This document shows positions 7,812-16,902 of a stretch of DNA of 64,000 nucleotides, piece after piece. The notes beneath the pieces were generated by a model. The model saw only the letters and a list, made by a program, of their open reading frames with translations. It did no database searches and was not told the DNA's origin. Within the stretch, counting starts at the first letter, position 1, and each line of letters opens with the position of its first letter. Origin of the DNA: Imperialibacter sp040222815 (GTDB lineage Bacteria; Bacteroidota; Bacteroidia; Cytophagales; Cyclobacteriaceae); the NCBI RefSeq assembly GCF_040222815.1, contig NZ_JAVKCH010000018.1, positions 62,001 through 126,000 on the forward strand. Direction: 5' to 3'. The position numbers were made by a program, and so were the translations under genes.

Positions 7812-9008
7812 CTACAGTGATTTAAGAAATTTGAGGATAGCATCTTTGTCTTCTTTGGTCAGCAACTCAAACTGCGTTTTACTGAATTGCCCCTCACCGC
7901 CATGTAGCAGTATGGCTTCTTCTATACTTTTTGCCCTGCCGTCGTGAAGCAGAAAATAGTTACCACCTTGTGAATTGGGTGAAAGCCCCAATCCCCAAAG
8001 AGGCGGTGTACGCCATTCGTATGTTTCAGCGGAGCCTTCTGTGTAACCGTCATCAAGCCCGGGCCCCATGTCGTGCAGGAGCAGGTCGGTGTAAGGGTAA
8101 AATTTCTTGTTGGAAAGCGCTTTGATACTTGTTTCCGGGGTTGTCCACTCTTGAATATGGCAATTGGCGCATCCAATGGACGAAAACAGCGCTTTGCCTT
8201 TCACCACGTCAGCATCAGAGCTCGCCCGGGGTATGGGCTCCTTGAGTGTTTGAAGATAGAATACCAAATCGTGAACGACCTGATCGGACACTTCCGGATC
8301 GGTAGGCAGGTGAGTGTGTGGGTCAACTGGCTCGAAGGTGGTAGTAACGCCGATGTCCTGGTTATAGGCGTTTACGGTTTGATGAAGCAGGTCAATAGCG
8401 GCCGCCTTTTTCCCGAACCTGCCAATGTACTTGCCGTCAACATCTGTATGCGTTGCGCCGGGCTGAAAGTAGGGCGGAGGAGTGATGTAGTTGGGCACGC
8501 CCGAAATGCCATCTCCGTCGCTATCGTCGGGGTCGGCATTGGCAAGGATTTGCGCATCTGTCAAAGCTTCAAGGAAACCGAGGCCAGTATTGGCGGGTGG
8601 AGTAAATCTGGAGAATGCGACGCCATCAGGAAGCTGCTCTGGCTCATACCCTGGCACGGCCCTGTTTTGCAACTGTGGGCCGCCTTTTCCAATTAACGGG
8701 TTGACACCTGGTGCTGATTGACCAAAGCGAGTAAGGGTTGTAAAGGGGTGCCCTTTGCCATCTCCGGCGTGACAGCTCCCGCAAGATGTGGCGACAAATA
8801 AGGGGCCAAGCCCGTTAGCAGACGAGAATACTTCGGCATTAAAAGCAAAATCACCGTTAAGGAATCTTTTTCGCTCAGAATTGGAAAGCCCTTCTACGGG
8901 CCCATCAAGCAGCGTGTTTTCTTCGGGTGCTTCAGGAATGATCCCCTGGCAGCCACCTAGGACAAGGCAAAACAAACATAAAAAGCATAACGACTTAGTT
9001 AATTGCAT
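7812..9008 (-). CDS. Di-haem oxidoreductase family (DUF1111) c-type cytochrome lipoprotein
   Basis: Two haem c motifs are present, CGSCH at residues 76-80 and CANCH at 280-284, with the family-typical long inter-haem region (LNGDFAFN, GFLEALTDAQILANADPDDS, DGDGISG, GRFGKKA). A lipobox LVLGGC puts the lipidated Cys at residue 20. The family resembles di-haem peroxidases and contains thiol or other substrate oxidoreductases; the reaction here is unknown. I chose the ATG at 9008; a TTG at 9017 would add three residues. It is first in an operon with the Rieske lipoprotein and a porin, with a good promoter upstream (9036-9065). Confidence 0.9.
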   Translation of the reverse strand: MQLTKSLCFLCLFCLVLGGCQGIIPEAPEENTLLDGPVEGLSNSERKRFLNGDFAFNAEVFSSANGLGPLFVATSCGSCHAGDGKGHPFTTLTRFGQSAPGVNPLIGKGGPQLQNRAVPGYEPEQLPDGVAFSRFTPPANTGLGFLEALTDAQILANADPDDSDGDGISGVPNYITPPPYFQPGATHTDVDGKYIGRFGKKAAAIDLLHQTVNAYNQDIGVTTTFEPVDPHTHLPTDPEVSDQVVHDLVFYLQTLKEPIPRASSDADVVKGKALFSSIGCANCHIQEWTTPETSIKALSNKKFYPYTDLLLHDMGPGLDDGYTEGSAETYEWRTPPLWGLGLSPNSQGGNYFLLHDGRAKSIEEAILLHGGEGQFSKTQFELLTKEDKDAILKFLKSL

Positions 9009-9035
9009 TTCGACCAACCTTTATTAATTATTAGA

Positions 9036-9065
9036 CAAATATACTCGTTAAATTTTCAAATACAA
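9036..9065 (-). promoter_or_regulatory. Bacteroidota-type promoter of the di-haem/Rieske/porin operon
   Basis: On the minus strand, TTG (9065-9063) is followed after 19 bases by TATATTTG (9043-9036), an exact match to the TTG-N19-21-TAnnTTTG arrangement of the Bacteroidota housekeeping sigma factor. Transcription would start near 9030, giving a leader of about 20-25 bases before the ATG at 9008. The surrounding sequence is AT-rich. Confidence 0.65.
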
Positions 9066-9129
9066 TAAAATTAATTTAGGTTAATCTAAAAATATAAAAG
9101 CAAAACTACCTTTTTGAGAACTAATCAGA

Positions 9130-12100
9130 TTATTTTTTGATGAGCCGCTGTTGCCAGCTTTGCGAAGGAGTTGACAGGCGGATGGTGTAAACACCTTTTG
9201 GTAGCAAACCGATTGCTATTTCAACAGACTGTCCCGGGCTGGTATCCAGGGAGCGACTAAGAACCTCCTGCCCAGCCATATTGATGATGGATATAACAGC
9301 GTCATTTTGCTGCTTGAGAAGTTCAATAGCTATGGTCTCACTTGCCGGATTTGGGAATAAATTGAAGATGTCCGCTGCAGTTTCAACCCCAGTTACTTCC
9401 AATACCTGGTACGCCATCGACACAGAATCTGCACAGCCCTCTTCATTGTGGGCTATCAGCATCACGTCATAAATCCCAGCGGAATCGAATGCCAGCAAGG
9501 GCTGCTGGGAAATGTCTATCAGGCTTCCGTTGATCATCCATTCCCACGAAGTGGCGCCTGGCGACAGACTTGTAAAAGTGGCAGTTCTTTGCTTTTTCAG
9601 GATGAGAACCTCAGGCTCAATAAGGAAGTCTGCAGAGAAGTCGTAAGGGTATATTGAAACTTCAACCGGGTCACTTTCTATAATAGAGTCGATACCTTTT
9701 ACAATTAGCTTAACAGTGTCCGTCACGTTCAAAACATCGAATCTACTTCCCTTGTGCAGTGGCTCCCCGGTGTTTGCTGAGGTAAAAAGAAAGTTGCTCC
9801 CGTTTTCCGGCACCAGAGTGAAGTTTTCGCCGGGGCAAACCGGGCTATTGGACACCAACGGCAGCTCCGACTTGGTGAAGCTCAATAGTTTTGAAACTGA
9901 TGAGGTACATCCCTGCTCATTGCTGGCCAACAGTCTGATGGTAATTTCGGTTTGCTCTCCCAAAATCAATTGGCTATTCATGGTGTCTCCTATGAGGCTG
10001 TCGGCTAAATACCATTGGTAGCCAGTGGCATTGCTGCTTTGATTGACCAGAAGGATCGCCGATTCGAACTGAGTAGTATCAGGGAGATAGGTGAAGTCAA
10101 CGATGGGTCGATTCAGCTGTACAGAGACCAATACCTTGCGGCTTTCAAAAAGACTGTCTGCATTAGCCACGTAGAACGAAGTGTCTTTATCAAGCAGACC
10201 GGAGGTGAAAAAGGCGCCTTCGAAGACTGCGGCCTTGCTAGTCGAATCGGTATAGACTTTTATTTTTGTGGCATTTGCAGCCTGAATAGTTGCGGAGGCA
10301 TTTGCGCAAATTACTATGGCATCGATGACCGGCTGTGGCGCTCTGTTAGCCACCAAAATAGCTTTAGTGGAGTTGGAAACACACCCTGCTTTGCTGCTCG
10401 TTGTTAGTGTTATGTCATAGGTGCCAGGCTGGTTGTATTTTGCCTGAGCATTTTCTAAAGTGCTTTGGGAACCATTGCCAAAGTCCCAGGCCCAGCTCAC
10501 TGCTTTTTCGCTTTGGCTGGCGAGGCTGATGGTGGGGTTAACACCTGGCTCAAGCAGAACAGTGTCTGAGCTAACGCTGAAATTGGCGTCAAGGCCGTCC
10601 ATATTAACCTGCACAGAAAACAAGTCGCCAGTGTAGTTGTTGTCAGCGTTTCGCACGAAGAAGGTGGCGGGTGATTTGATGGTATCAGTCAGGTAGTTAT
10701 TTCCGTGAATCAGCAGCGTGTCTGTGGCTCCGGCGTCGGCAAAGAAATCAAATGAAGTACCACCGGACAGGCTGATGGTAACCGGAGAATCCTTGCAGGC
10801 CAAAACTGTCGCAATGGTTCTCGGTTTGTTTTGGAATTCAGCATACCTGAGGCGGGCTCGCTGCACGGCAGTAATGAGCCCATTTTTTGACTCGGCAGTA
10901 ATCCAGGCAAAAGCTACTTTTTCACTCTTAAAGGCGCCAAGGTTCCCGATCTTCACACCATTCATTTGAGCAGTGTTATTGCCTGCTCCACTTTGGCCGG
11001 CATTCGTTTTGACCATTTCTGCACTCAGCCAGGCAAACTTGAGCGAATCCGAAAGCAGCGAGTCGGTCACGGCCATGTTTTCGTTCAGGTTGTCGATGTC
11101 GGCAGCATAAAAAGTTGGAATATTGTTTGTGAGCAGTGCTATCCCACCATAGATATTGTCTTCGTCAATGTAGGTAACTCCAAGTCTTAGAGAGTCGACC
11201 CATTCAGTGCGGTTATTGTCGCCGACGCCGATGTTCCAGTTGGCGAAGAGTCCGGCATGAAGGTTCTCGATGGCATCAGAGGAGGTGTTTGTGATCCGAT
11301 ATTCAGTGATTAGGAAATTTCGGTCATCAGCAGAATCCCAAGACAGCGTTTTCTGCTCTACGAGAGTTGATAGAACTTCAGTCAGGCTTGCTGTAAAGCT
11401 GTTTTCGTAGTAATTGTCGGCAACTGTTCCGCCGAATAACTTGAGGTGCTTGTTAACGGAGAAATCATTGTTCCTCGTTCCGTATATGAGGTTATTGGCA
11501 ACGTTGTCAGCTAATGTTGTATCACTATTACCGAGGAGAAACCCAGCATGGCTTGCCACACTAATATTTTGAAACTTGACCCCATTGCCTGCTTTTAGAG
11601 AGTCCATTGTGTAGCCAAGGTCTCCTTTCGAGTTAATGGTAAGTGATAGATTGGAAGACGAGGTAGTGGTCGAATCAGGGTGCGTGGTGAACTCAAAATA
11701 TTGGGTGTCGTTGTAACCAGAAGCTTTGACTTTGGCTTTGAAAATGACCCTGGAACCAGGAGGAGTATTTTCATCCAGAATAGCAGAAAATGCATAGTTG
11801 GTAGAGTCAAATGTGGCCAGGTAGGGGGTAGTCCAGGTGTTGCTGCTTAACGTTACCAAATCACTAAGGGGTTCGAGGGTAATTTCAAGACCTGAGGCAG
11901 GCTTGAGCCAATTAATGGCTTGCAAATCATAGTGTACAGTGTCGCCAAAAAAGACCTTCTTCCCGGCTTGCGTATACAAAGAATCTTTCACCAAACGCAC
12001 CGAAGGAGAAAGCGTATCAGTTAGGGCACTGTACATGTTGAGCATACCCCGGCCCAGCAGACCCTTGTACTGAGCATTACCAGCCAGCCCATCCACCGAC

Positions 12101-13392
12101 GTGCCAGTGATACGCAACTGCTCCATTATCTGGATGGCAGAGTATTTCGGGAAATAAGATCTGAGTAAAGCAGCTGCACCAGCCACCTGAGGCGACGAGA
12201 AAGATGAGCCATCAGCAGTTCCATAGGTACTGTTGTTCCTTGTTGAGTAGGCGGCGGTGCCGGGAGCTACCAGATCGACATAGTAGCTATAGGTAGCAAA
12301 GGACGACTTGGTGCCGTCGTTGGTGGAAGCAGCTACAGACAATACGTTGTCATAACTGGCCGGGTAAAAGGTAAGCTCGGCATTGGTGTTGCCGGCGGCA
12401 GCCACTACCACCACATCCCTTTCCAGAACAGCATAGTTAATAATGTCTTGCGCCGCCTGGCTATAATTCCCCGCCGAACCCCAGCTAAGATTGACAACGT
12501 CCATGCCCTGGTTAGCCGCATAGATAATAGCTTCGTAAGTACCGAATGAAGTATTGTCTTCCGTTTTAAAGGCCTTCAATGGCACAAACTTAGAATTGAA
12601 GCCTGTTCCCGCCATTCCTTTGGCATTGTTGGTTCTGGCTGACGATAAACCGGAAACGTGTGTGCCGTGATCTCCAAAATCTGACTTAGGGTCACTATCT
12701 CTATTGGCAAAGTCCCAGCCACGGTAGTCATCTACGTAACCGTTCCCATCGTTGTCGACGCCATCAATGGGGTCATTTGTATTCAGGTAGATATTTTTGC
12801 TTAAGTCCTCGTGGGTATAGTCTGCTCCGGTGTCAATAATGCCAATGACAATGGTAGAATCGCCAGTCGTAATCCCCCAGGCATCATAGGCTTTGATAGA
12901 CGAGAGATAGGGCTGCTTGGGGCTTGCTGTGGCGGCGTCCGGGTCGTTGGGTATCAGAAAGAGCTGCTCTTTGAAAACTGGCTCGGCATAAAGCACATTG
13001 TCATACCGAAGTAATTCGTTGATCGTTTCCAGCACATTGCCCTCTGCCAACTCAACTTTGTACATGTTAGCCAGGTATTTGCTTGGCCGCTGGAGCGTCC
13101 TTGCGTTTGAATTGGATGCAGGATCGAGTGCCTTCAGCTCCTTTATCGGTATCTTCTGGCCAATAGTGGATGGGGCAATATCGGGAGCGGCTTGTAACGT
13201 CCTGGCGCCTGTTGAATAGCTGCCGTCTTTGAATTTAATGATGAGCTGATCAGACTGGATATCCGACGCTGATTTGCCCGACGGTAGTTGGTATCTTCTG
13301 CTGGGTTGGGCACTGCTTGCCATGGGCCATAAGACCATGAGCAGCAAAAAACTGCCCGGTAACAACACTTTATACCAATGGCTTACCCTCAT
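9130..13392 (-). CDS. T9SS-exported subtilisin-like serine protease with PKD-like domains (1420 aa)
   Basis: A signal peptide (about 1-29) precedes an inhibitor-like propeptide (to about 150). The S8 peptidase domain has the full triad: Asp187 in IIDTGAD, His242 in GDHGTHVSG and Ser397 in GSSFSSPQVAG. The large C-terminal half holds beta-sandwich segments, including two PKD-like ones (WAWDFGNGSQST near 965; WEWMINGS near 1270). The last about 80 residues are a T9SS type A sorting domain (LFPNPASETIAIEL...KGVYTIRLS). The enzyme is therefore probably exported through T9SS and surface-bound or released. It starts 11 bases after the SDR gene, the last of a five-gene minus-strand cluster. Confidence 0.93.
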   Translation of the reverse strand: MRVSHWYKVLLPGSFLLLMVLWPMASSAQPSRRYQLPSGKSASDIQSDQLIIKFKDGSYSTGARTLQAAPDIAPSTIGQKIPIKELKALDPASNSNARTLQRPSKYLANMYKVELAEGNVLETINELLRYDNVLYAEPVFKEQLFLIPNDPDAATASPKQPYLSSIKAYDAWGITTGDSTIVIGIIDTGADYTHEDLSKNIYLNTNDPIDGVDNDGNGYVDDYRGWDFANRDSDPKSDFGDHGTHVSGLSSARTNNAKGMAGTGFNSKFVPLKAFKTEDNTSFGTYEAIIYAANQGMDVVNLSWGSAGNYSQAAQDIINYAVLERDVVVVAAAGNTNAELTFYPASYDNVLSVAASTNDGTKSSFATYSYYVDLVAPGTAAYSTRNNSTYGTADGSSFSSPQVAGAAALLRSYFPKYSAIQIMEQLRITGTSVDGLAGNAQYKGLLGRGMLNMYSALTDTLSPSVRLVKDSLYTQAGKKVFFGDTVHYDLQAINWLKPASGLEITLEPLSDLVTLSSNTWTTPYLATFDSTNYAFSAILDENTPPGSRVIFKAKVKASGYNDTQYFEFTTHPDSTTTSSSNLSLTINSKGDLGYTMDSLKAGNGVKFQNISVASHAGFLLGNSDTTLADNVANNLIYGTRNNDFSVNKHLKLFGGTVADNYYENSFTASLTEVLSTLVEQKTLSWDSADDRNFLITEYRITNTSSDAIENLHAGLFANWNIGVGDNNRTEWVDSLRLGVTYIDEDNIYGGIALLTNNIPTFYAADIDNLNENMAVTDSLLSDSLKFAWLSAEMVKTNAGQSGAGNNTAQMNGVKIGNLGAFKSEKVAFAWITAESKNGLITAVQRARLRYAEFQNKPRTIATVLACKDSPVTISLSGGTSFDFFADAGATDTLLIHGNNYLTDTIKSPATFFVRNADNNYTGDLFSVQVNMDGLDANFSVSSDTVLLEPGVNPTISLASQSEKAVSWAWDFGNGSQSTLENAQAKYNQPGTYDITLTTSSKAGCVSNSTKAILVANRAPQPVIDAIVICANASATIQAANATKIKVYTDSTSKAAVFEGAFFTSGLLDKDTSFYVANADSLFESRKVLVSVQLNRPIVDFTYLPDTTQFESAILLVNQSSNATGYQWYLADSLIGDTMNSQLILGEQTEITIRLLASNEQGCTSSVSKLLSFTKSELPLVSNSPVCPGENFTLVPENGSNFLFTSANTGEPLHKGSRFDVLNVTDTVKLIVKGIDSIIESDPVEVSIYPYDFSADFLIEPEVLILKKQRTATFTSLSPGATSWEWMINGSLIDISQQPLLAFDSAGIYDVMLIAHNEEGCADSVSMAYQVLEVTGVETAADIFNLFPNPASETIAIELLKQQNDAVISIINMAGQEVLSRSLDTSPGQSVEIAIGLLPKGVYTIRLSTPSQSWQQRLIKK

Positions 13393-13403
13393 TTCTTAAG
13401 CTG

Positions 13404-14219
13404 CTAACGCACCTTTACCTTTCGCACTATCTGTGAGAAGAGAGAAGGAAAAAACCGCTTCACATAAATACCGCCCACTTCTTTCACTCCTCCTATGTAC
13501 ACCTCTTCCTTTTCTTTTTCCACTGCTTTCACAATCGTCCTTGCTGCCGCTTCCGGTGCAATACCATTTGCCTGAGCGTCATCCATCTCGTTGAATTTAC
13601 CCCCGTCACCAGTAACTGAATTGACGGAAATCTGCGTCCGGATAAATCCAGGACAGATGATGGTCACTTTGATATTGTCGTCGTGCAGTTCTGCCCGGAG
13701 CCCGTCGTAGAAGCCATGCAAGGCATGTTTGCTGGCCGCATACCCTGTTCGATAAGGCGAGCTGATGATGCCCACAGCACTGGAGATCACTACATGGTGC
13801 CCGTTTTTTCTGCTGATCATACCGGGCAGTAGCGCCTTTGAAAGGGCAATGGCTCCAAAATAATTGACCTCCATTACCTTGCGATCAACATCCAATTGGG
13901 TGTCTTTGGCCAGTGAGCGCTGACTGATGCCGCCGTTGTTTACAAGCACGTCGACCACACCAAACATGGCTTCTGCTTCTTTCGCTTTGGCTTCAAGACT
14001 TGCTGCATTGGCCAGGTCGACTGTCAGTATTTTTACATTTTCCTCAGCCAGGCCCGGCACCGTTGCCAAACAAGCAGCTTTCACCCTCTCCAGTTCTTCC
14101 TGACGGCGAGCCGACAGAATAAGTTTCGCTCCCCTTCTGGCCATTTCATAGGTAATCGCCTCCCCAATTCCTGAAGATGCACCTGTGATCCACACTACTT
14201 TGCCTTTTACCTCAGCCAT
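13404..14219 (-). CDS. Short-chain dehydrogenase/reductase (classical SDR, 271 aa)
   Basis: The NAD(P)-binding motif TGASSGIG is at residues 14-21, NNGG (replacing the usual NNAG) near 94, and the catalytic Ser/Tyr/Lys set is seen in VVISSAVG and YAASKHA (about 144-165). An arginine-rich loop after the second strand (LSARRQEEL) favours NADP. The overall sequence resembles DHRS7-type SDRs acting on lipophilic carbonyl substrates; the substrate is unknown. It starts three bases after folA and ends 11 bases before the protease gene, so it is co-transcribed with folA and fmt, though this need not mean a shared function. Confidence 0.9.
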   Translation of the reverse strand: MAEVKGKVVWITGASSGIGEAITYEMARRGAKLILSARRQEELERVKAACLATVPGLAEENVKILTVDLANAASLEAKAKEAEAMFGVVDVLVNNGGISQRSLAKDTQLDVDRKVMEVNYFGAIALSKALLPGMISRKNGHHVVISSAVGIISSPYRTGYAASKHALHGFYDGLRAELHDDNIKVTIICPGFIRTQISVNSVTGDGGKFNEMDDAQANGIAPEAAARTIVKAVEKEKEEVYIGGVKEVGGIYVKRFFPSLFSQIVRKVKVR

Positions 14220-14222
14220 ACG

Positions 14223-14717
14223 CTACTTTCTTTTTTTCCACTGGGTGAATGAATAATTATAAGGATTTTTTTCGTCAGAGGACATGTCTTTTCGACTAAC
14301 TTCTTTCCAAATGTGTGTGTCAGGAAGAGGATATTTCACATTTCCCTCCACAATTACATCAATTTCTGTGATATAAAGGATGTCGGAAATGGGCTGTGTT
14401 TGCTTGTAGACTTCCCCCCCGCCAATGATATAAAGCTCTTCTTCTCCGGCTGCTTTGGCTAACGCTATGCCTTTTTCTATAGAATCAACAACATGGGCGC
14501 CCTCCAGGCTGAAGTTTTTGTCTCTTGTTACAATAATAAACGTTCTGCCAGGGAGAATTTTACCAAGCGACTCGAAGGTTTTCCTCCCCATGAGCACATG
14601 ATGACCCATGGTTTGGTCCTTGAAGTACCTGAAGTCCTTGGGCATATGCCACAGCATTTTATAGTCATTGCCGATGACACCATTCCGGGAGACTGCTACT
14701 ATTTGGGATATGATCAT
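14223..14717 (-). CDS. folA: Dihydrofolate reductase
   Basis: A standard-length (164 aa) type I DHFR reducing dihydrofolate to tetrahydrofolate with NADPH. Visible hallmarks are IVAVSRNGVIG near the N-terminus, the Met20-loop equivalent (MLWHMPKDFRYFK, with acidic Asp28), the nucleotide-binding segment VLMGRKTFESLG, and IIGGGEVYKQ in the C-terminal half. The start ATG overlaps the fmt stop (ATGA), and both products belong to one-carbon metabolism: formyl-THF for initiator tRNA formylation on one side, THF supply on the other. No thymidylate synthase gene is adjacent. Confidence 0.97.
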   Translation of the reverse strand: MIISQIVAVSRNGVIGNDYKMLWHMPKDFRYFKDQTMGHHVLMGRKTFESLGKILPGRTFIIVTRDKNFSLEGAHVVDSIEKGIALAKAAGEEELYIIGGGEVYKQTQPISDILYITEIDVIVEGNVKYPLPDTHIWKEVSRKDMSSDEKNPYNYSFTQWKKRK

Positions 14718-15625
14718 ATTCTATTGCCTCTGAGAAATTCTTCAATGTCCATTCTTTTCTTGCCTTCCATCTGCAAATCCTCGATGGAGATATACCCATC
14801 TGCGGTTTTTAGATAGAGGTACGTCTTGCTGTCACTCAGCATTTCTTTTTCGCCCTTTTGGTTGATTTTTCGTGCTTTGTAAACTTTCACAGTTTTGCCC
14901 ATCAGGCTTGTCCAGGCGGTGGGGTAGGGCGATAGGCCTCTGATGAAGTTAACCACCTGCTCCGTCGGTTGTTCAAAATTGATCTCACAGGTTTCTCTGA
15001 ATATTTTTGGTGCCGTAGGCGTGTCTTCGAAAACTTCCTGCGGCTTTTCCTTGTAGTTGCCTTCTGCAATGGCTTCGACTGTTTTTAACACCAGTGCGGC
15101 TCCCTTATTCATGAGTCTTTCATACACTGTGCCAACGTTGTCCTCATCGCTTATCGGTTCTTTTTCCTGAAAAAGGATATCGCCAGTATCGATTTCGTGT
15201 TTCAGAAAAAAAGTAGTGACACCCGTTTCTTTCTCGCCGTTGATAATAGCCCAGTTGATGGGTGCTGCGCCACGGTATTTGGGCAAAAGCGATCCATGCA
15301 GGTTGAAAGTGCCTAAGGCCGGCATTTGCCATACTATTTCGGGCAGCATGCGGAAGGCAACTACTATTTGCAGGTTGGCGCCCAACGCCTTCAACTCCGC
15401 AATGAATTCTGGCGATTTAAGGTTGGTCGGTTGCAGGATATTGAGCCCCTTATCTTCAGCATAGGCTTTTACAGCCGATACACCCAGCTTTTTACCTCTC
15501 CCTTGTGGCTTGTCAGGCGCTGTAATCACCCCAACAATATTCCACCCATTGGTTACTAAAATATCAAGACTTGGTACGGCGAATTCTGGCGTACCCATAA
15601 ATACTATTCGAAGATCCTTTGTCAT
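14714..15625 (-). CDS. fmt: Methionyl-tRNA formyltransferase
   Basis: This 303-residue protein has the two-domain layout of Fmt: a Rossmann-type formyltransferase domain (IVFMGTPEFAVPSLD at the start; the catalytic N-H-D set in NLHGSLLPKYRGAAPINWA and HEIDTGDI) and a C-terminal tRNA-binding OB-like domain. It formylates Met-tRNAi with 10-formyl-THF. The gene overlaps folA by four bases and starts nine bases after the namZ stop. No def (peptide deformylase) is adjacent, unlike in many bacteria. Confidence 0.97.
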   Translation of the reverse strand: MTKDLRIVFMGTPEFAVPSLDILVTNGWNIVGVITAPDKPQGRGKKLGVSAVKAYAEDKGLNILQPTNLKSPEFIAELKALGANLQIVVAFRMLPEIVWQMPALGTFNLHGSLLPKYRGAAPINWAIINGEKETGVTTFFLKHEIDTGDILFQEKEPISDEDNVGTVYERLMNKGAALVLKTVEAIAEGNYKEKPQEVFEDTPTAPKIFRETCEINFEQPTEQVVNFIRGLSPYPTAWTSLMGKTVKVYKARKINQKGEKEMLSDSKTYLYLKTADGYISIEDLQMEGKKRMDIEEFLRGNRI

Positions 15626-15634
15626 GAAGGCTGT

Positions 15635-16831
15635 TTATTCAAAATCATCATACAACAGATGTTTCTTTCTTATCTGCTTGTATGCATTAAGCTTTTCCTG
15701 CCAGGTGGCTTTGATCTCAGCCTCACTCATTCCTTGTTCAATTTGCTTTCGGAGGTCAGGAGTTCCTGCCAGAAGGGCGAAGTAGTTGTTGAAAAAACTG
15801 GAGTCGGCTGGCGTTTTCTTGTAAAATGAAATGAGATAGGAAAGATCCACGGCATTGGGTACGGGAGCTTGCCTCATGTCGATACCATAGCAAAGTTTGT
15901 CCTGATGCTTTGGATCCATCGACATGCCCGGAATTGGAACGGGAGTAAATTGAAAGTCGCCAAACTCAGGCAAAGGGTAGCCCAATACTTCAAAGGGAAA
16001 ATGAGTACCTCTGCCCAGGCTCATCATCGTGCCCTCAAAAAGGCAGATAGACGGATACCAGGCGATGGAGTGATCCGTCGGTAGATTGGGCGATGGGCTT
16101 ACAGGCAGATTATAAGAGCTCCTATGTGTCCAATTTGCCAGCTTGATCACTTGCAAGTCGGCTTTAACGCTATTTTCCAGCCAACCCTCATTGTTGATCA
16201 TGGTGGCCAGCTCACCCATGGTAAGGCCATAGGCAATAGGAATGGGATGGAGGCCAACAAATGACTTTTGGGCTTCTTCCATAACCGGCCCGTCAATGAC
16301 ATTGCCGAGTGGGTTGGGCCTGTCAAGCACTATAAATGGTAAGCCGTTTTCTGCGCAGGCTTCCATGGCATAGCTCATGGTGCTGGTATAGGTGTAGAAC
16401 CTGGCCCCCACATCCTGGATGTCAAAAATCACTACATCAAGCCCTGAAAGGTCTTCCTTTGTAGGTTTGTTGTGGCTGCCATACAGGGAAAGGATGGGGA
16501 TTCCTGTTTTCGAGTCGACTTCATTTCCCACCTTGTCGCCGGCGGGGGTGTCACCCCTGAAGCCATGCTCCGGTGCAAATATTTTTTTAATGGCAATCCC
16601 TCTGCTGAGCAGTGAGTCAACCAGATGCGTCTGGCCCAGCATCGTGGTATGATTCACCACCATACCCACGTTTTTGTTTTGCAGGAGTGGCAGGTATTCT
16701 TCCATCTGCGCTGCGCCAACTTTTATCTGAGAATCAGCTACCTCTTCCACTAGGGCCTTCTTATCTCCTTGTTTTGCCGCATCAGAGCCGCAGGCAGTCA
16801 GCATAATGCTAAAAAATGCAATCCTAATCAT
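15635..16831 (-). CDS. namZ: DUF1343 family exo-beta-N-acetylmuramidase-like lipoprotein (NamZ type)
   Basis: The DUF1343 family includes NamZ, which releases N-acetylmuramic acid from non-reducing ends of peptidoglycan fragments. Family motifs are visible: APEHGFRGDTPAG, SLYGSHNKPT, FDIQDVGARFYTYTSTM, LDRPNPLG and EGTMMSLGRGTHFPFEVLG. The ATG at 16831 gives a lipoprotein signal (IMLTAC lipobox), so I prefer it over upstream starts at 16849 and 16900; it also leaves room for a promoter between this gene and the divergent permease at 16903. A role in cell-wall recycling at the envelope is likely. First gene of the fmt-folA-SDR-protease run. Confidence 0.85.
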   Translation of the reverse strand: MIRIAFFSIMLTACGSDAAKQGDKKALVEEVADSQIKVGAAQMEEYLPLLQNKNVGMVVNHTTMLGQTHLVDSLLSRGIAIKKIFAPEHGFRGDTPAGDKVGNEVDSKTGIPILSLYGSHNKPTKEDLSGLDVVIFDIQDVGARFYTYTSTMSYAMEACAENGLPFIVLDRPNPLGNVIDGPVMEEAQKSFVGLHPIPIAYGLTMGELATMINNEGWLENSVKADLQVIKLANWTHRSSYNLPVSPSPNLPTDHSIAWYPSICLFEGTMMSLGRGTHFPFEVLGYPLPEFGDFQFTPVPIPGMSMDPKHQDKLCYGIDMRQAPVPNAVDLSYLISFYKKTPADSSFFNNYFALLAGTPDLRKQIEQGMSEAEIKATWQEKLNAYKQIRKKHLLYDDFE

Positions 16832-16902
16832 AGTGTAAATGTGAGGCATGTCTTTATTTTTGTGAGGGTCGAAACTAATTCTGCTGGCAAAATTAATCAT
16901 TT

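Noticed and set aside
8073..8696. Long plus-strand open frame of 207 codons
   Set aside because: It is antisense to the di-haem oxidoreductase gene, whose haem motifs and operon are certain; composition is that of a mirror frame.
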